This document shows, in pieces, positions 6,818 through 7,572 of a stretch of DNA of 7,572 bases (position 1 is the first letter of the stretch; each line of letters begins with the position of its first letter). The notes beneath the pieces were generated by a model. That model was given only the letters and a program-made list of their open reading frames with translations. It did no database searches and was not told the origin of the DNA. The DNA comes from an uncultured Bacteroidota bacterium (GTDB lineage: Bacteria > Bacteroidota > Bacteroidia > Flavobacteriales > Flavobacteriaceae): positions 1 to 7,572 of the forward strand of contig CAIJFC010000236.1 of the NCBI GenBank assembly GCA_903819815.1, in the 5' to 3' direction. The position numbers and the translations under genes were made by a program.

Positions 6818-7572
6818 ATGAAAAAACAATTGGTTGCTTATATTTTTATCACAATTTTGATAGTATCCTGTTCAAAAAATCCATTTACTGGAAAAAAGAA
6901 TTTGAATTTTGTTTCTAATAGCGAGTTGTTTTCCTCTTCATTTCAGCAGTACGGAACTTTTATTAAAGAAAATAAAGTGATTATTGGCACTAAAGATTCG
7001 AAACGTGTTGAAATAATTGGATTGAAAATTAAAATGGCCGCCGAAAAATATTTAAAAGCAAATGGTTTTGATGATTACCTTAAGGACTATTCTTGGGAAT
7101 ATAAATTGGTTGAAAGTAAAGAAGTAAATGCATGGTGTTTGCCGGGAGGTAAAATTGTTTTTTATTCTGCTATATTACCAATTTGTAAAGACGATGATGG
7201 AATGGCAGTTGTTATGGGTCACGAAGTAGCTCATGCATTAGCAAATCATGGAGCTCAAAGAATGAGTGCTGGTATTCTTCAGCAAGTTGGAGCAGGGGCT
7301 GTAGGTGTCGCTATAGATTCAAAAAGTGATCAAGAAAAACAAATTTGGATGACCGCATACGGTGGAATTACTCAATATGGAGCCCTGTTACCTTTTAATA
7401 GAAGCCATGAGAGCGAAGCCGATAAAATAGGGTTAATATTAATGGCAATTGCAGGTTATGATCCAACAACTGCAATTTCTTTTTGGGAACGAATGGCTGC
7501 TAATTCAGGAGGTAACAGTCCACCCGAATTTTTAAGTACGCATCCATCTGACGAAACTAGAATTAAAAATAT
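6818..7572 (+). CDS. M48-family metallopeptidase lipoprotein, C-terminus cut by window edge
   Basis: This is a zinc metalloprotease of the M48 (Oma1/LoiP-like) group, anchored by lipid in the cell envelope and probably degrading damaged or misfolded envelope proteins. 251 codons are visible and the frame is open to the edge. The signal peptide (MKKQLVAYIFITILIVSC) ends in a lipobox with Cys18, followed by SKNPFTGKK, a start common in this family. Next come NAWCLPGGKIVFYSAIL (104-120), zinc-binding HEVAH at 135-139, HESEAD at 197-202 with the third ligand probably Glu198, and a late THPSDETR (241-248). Only a few residues to tens of residues should be missing. It follows the coupled msrB pair by 41 bases and has its own promoter, so joint work in oxidative or envelope stress is a neighbourhood inference only. 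Confidence 0.94.
   Translation, partial: MKKQLVAYIFITILIVSCSKNPFTGKKNLNFVSNSELFSSSFQQYGTFIKENKVIIGTKDSKRVEIIGLKIKMAAEKYLKANGFDDYLKDYSWEYKLVESKEVNAWCLPGGKIVFYSAILPICKDDDGMAVVMGHEVAHALANHGAQRMSAGILQQVGAGAVGVAIDSKSDQEKQIWMTAYGGITQYGALLPFNRSHESEADKIGLILMAIAGYDPTTAISFWERMAANSGGNSPPEFLSTHPSDETRIKN

Noticed and set aside
1..7572. Mobile element, CRISPR array, tRNA or defence system
   Set aside because: No transposase, integrase, terminal repeats, repeat-spacer pattern or tRNA-like cloverleaf was found; the genes are common chromosomal families.

Overview
The window reads as an ordinary chromosomal segment from a low-GC Bacteroidota, most likely a flavobacterium (Flavobacteriaceae). Several signs agree. 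Base composition is strongly AT-rich. Candidate promoters carry the Bacteroidota -7 box TAnnTTTG rather than a sigma70 -10 box. Ribosome binding sites are absent or weak. NusB is a long, roughly 300-residue variant, and the gene order nusB - DUF1573 lipoprotein - yajC is, from memory, typical of this group.

Layout. (1) Positions 1-1650, minus strand: most of an ABC exporter half-transporter whose C-terminal end lies beyond the window edge. (2) 1651-1893: a divergent intergenic region with a candidate promoter for each direction. (3) 1894-3620, plus strand: a probable operon of nusB (GTG start), a DUF1573 lipoprotein and yajC. (4) 3638-3667: a stem-loop terminator serving the convergent ends of yajC and pepT. 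(5) 3686-4942, minus strand: peptidase T with all metal and catalytic residues. (6) 4943-5065: a short divergent spacer. (7) 5066-6776, plus strand: three translationally coupled genes with ATGA overlaps: an alpha/beta hydrolase and two tandem methionine sulfoxide reductases B, one with a signal peptide and one without. (8) 6777-6817: a good promoter with an overlapping 9-bp palindrome, followed by an M48-family lipoprotein metallopeptidase that runs off the right edge. No stretch longer than about 300 bases lacks a gene.

Functionally the window mixes core functions (antitermination, Sec accessory, tripeptide turnover) with a likely envelope quality-control or oxidative-repair group (hydrolase, exported MsrB, cytoplasmic MsrB, M48 protease). 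The functional link within that last group is inferred from gene order only.

I found no mobile element, CRISPR array, RNA gene or clearly new system. The most interesting points are the ABC ATPase, which has Asp in place of the catalytic Glu and also Asn in place of the switch His; the coupled exported/cytoplasmic msrB pair; and the palindrome lying on the M48 promoter. Long ORFs antisense to nusB, pepT, the ABC gene and the hydrolase are shadows and are not annotated.
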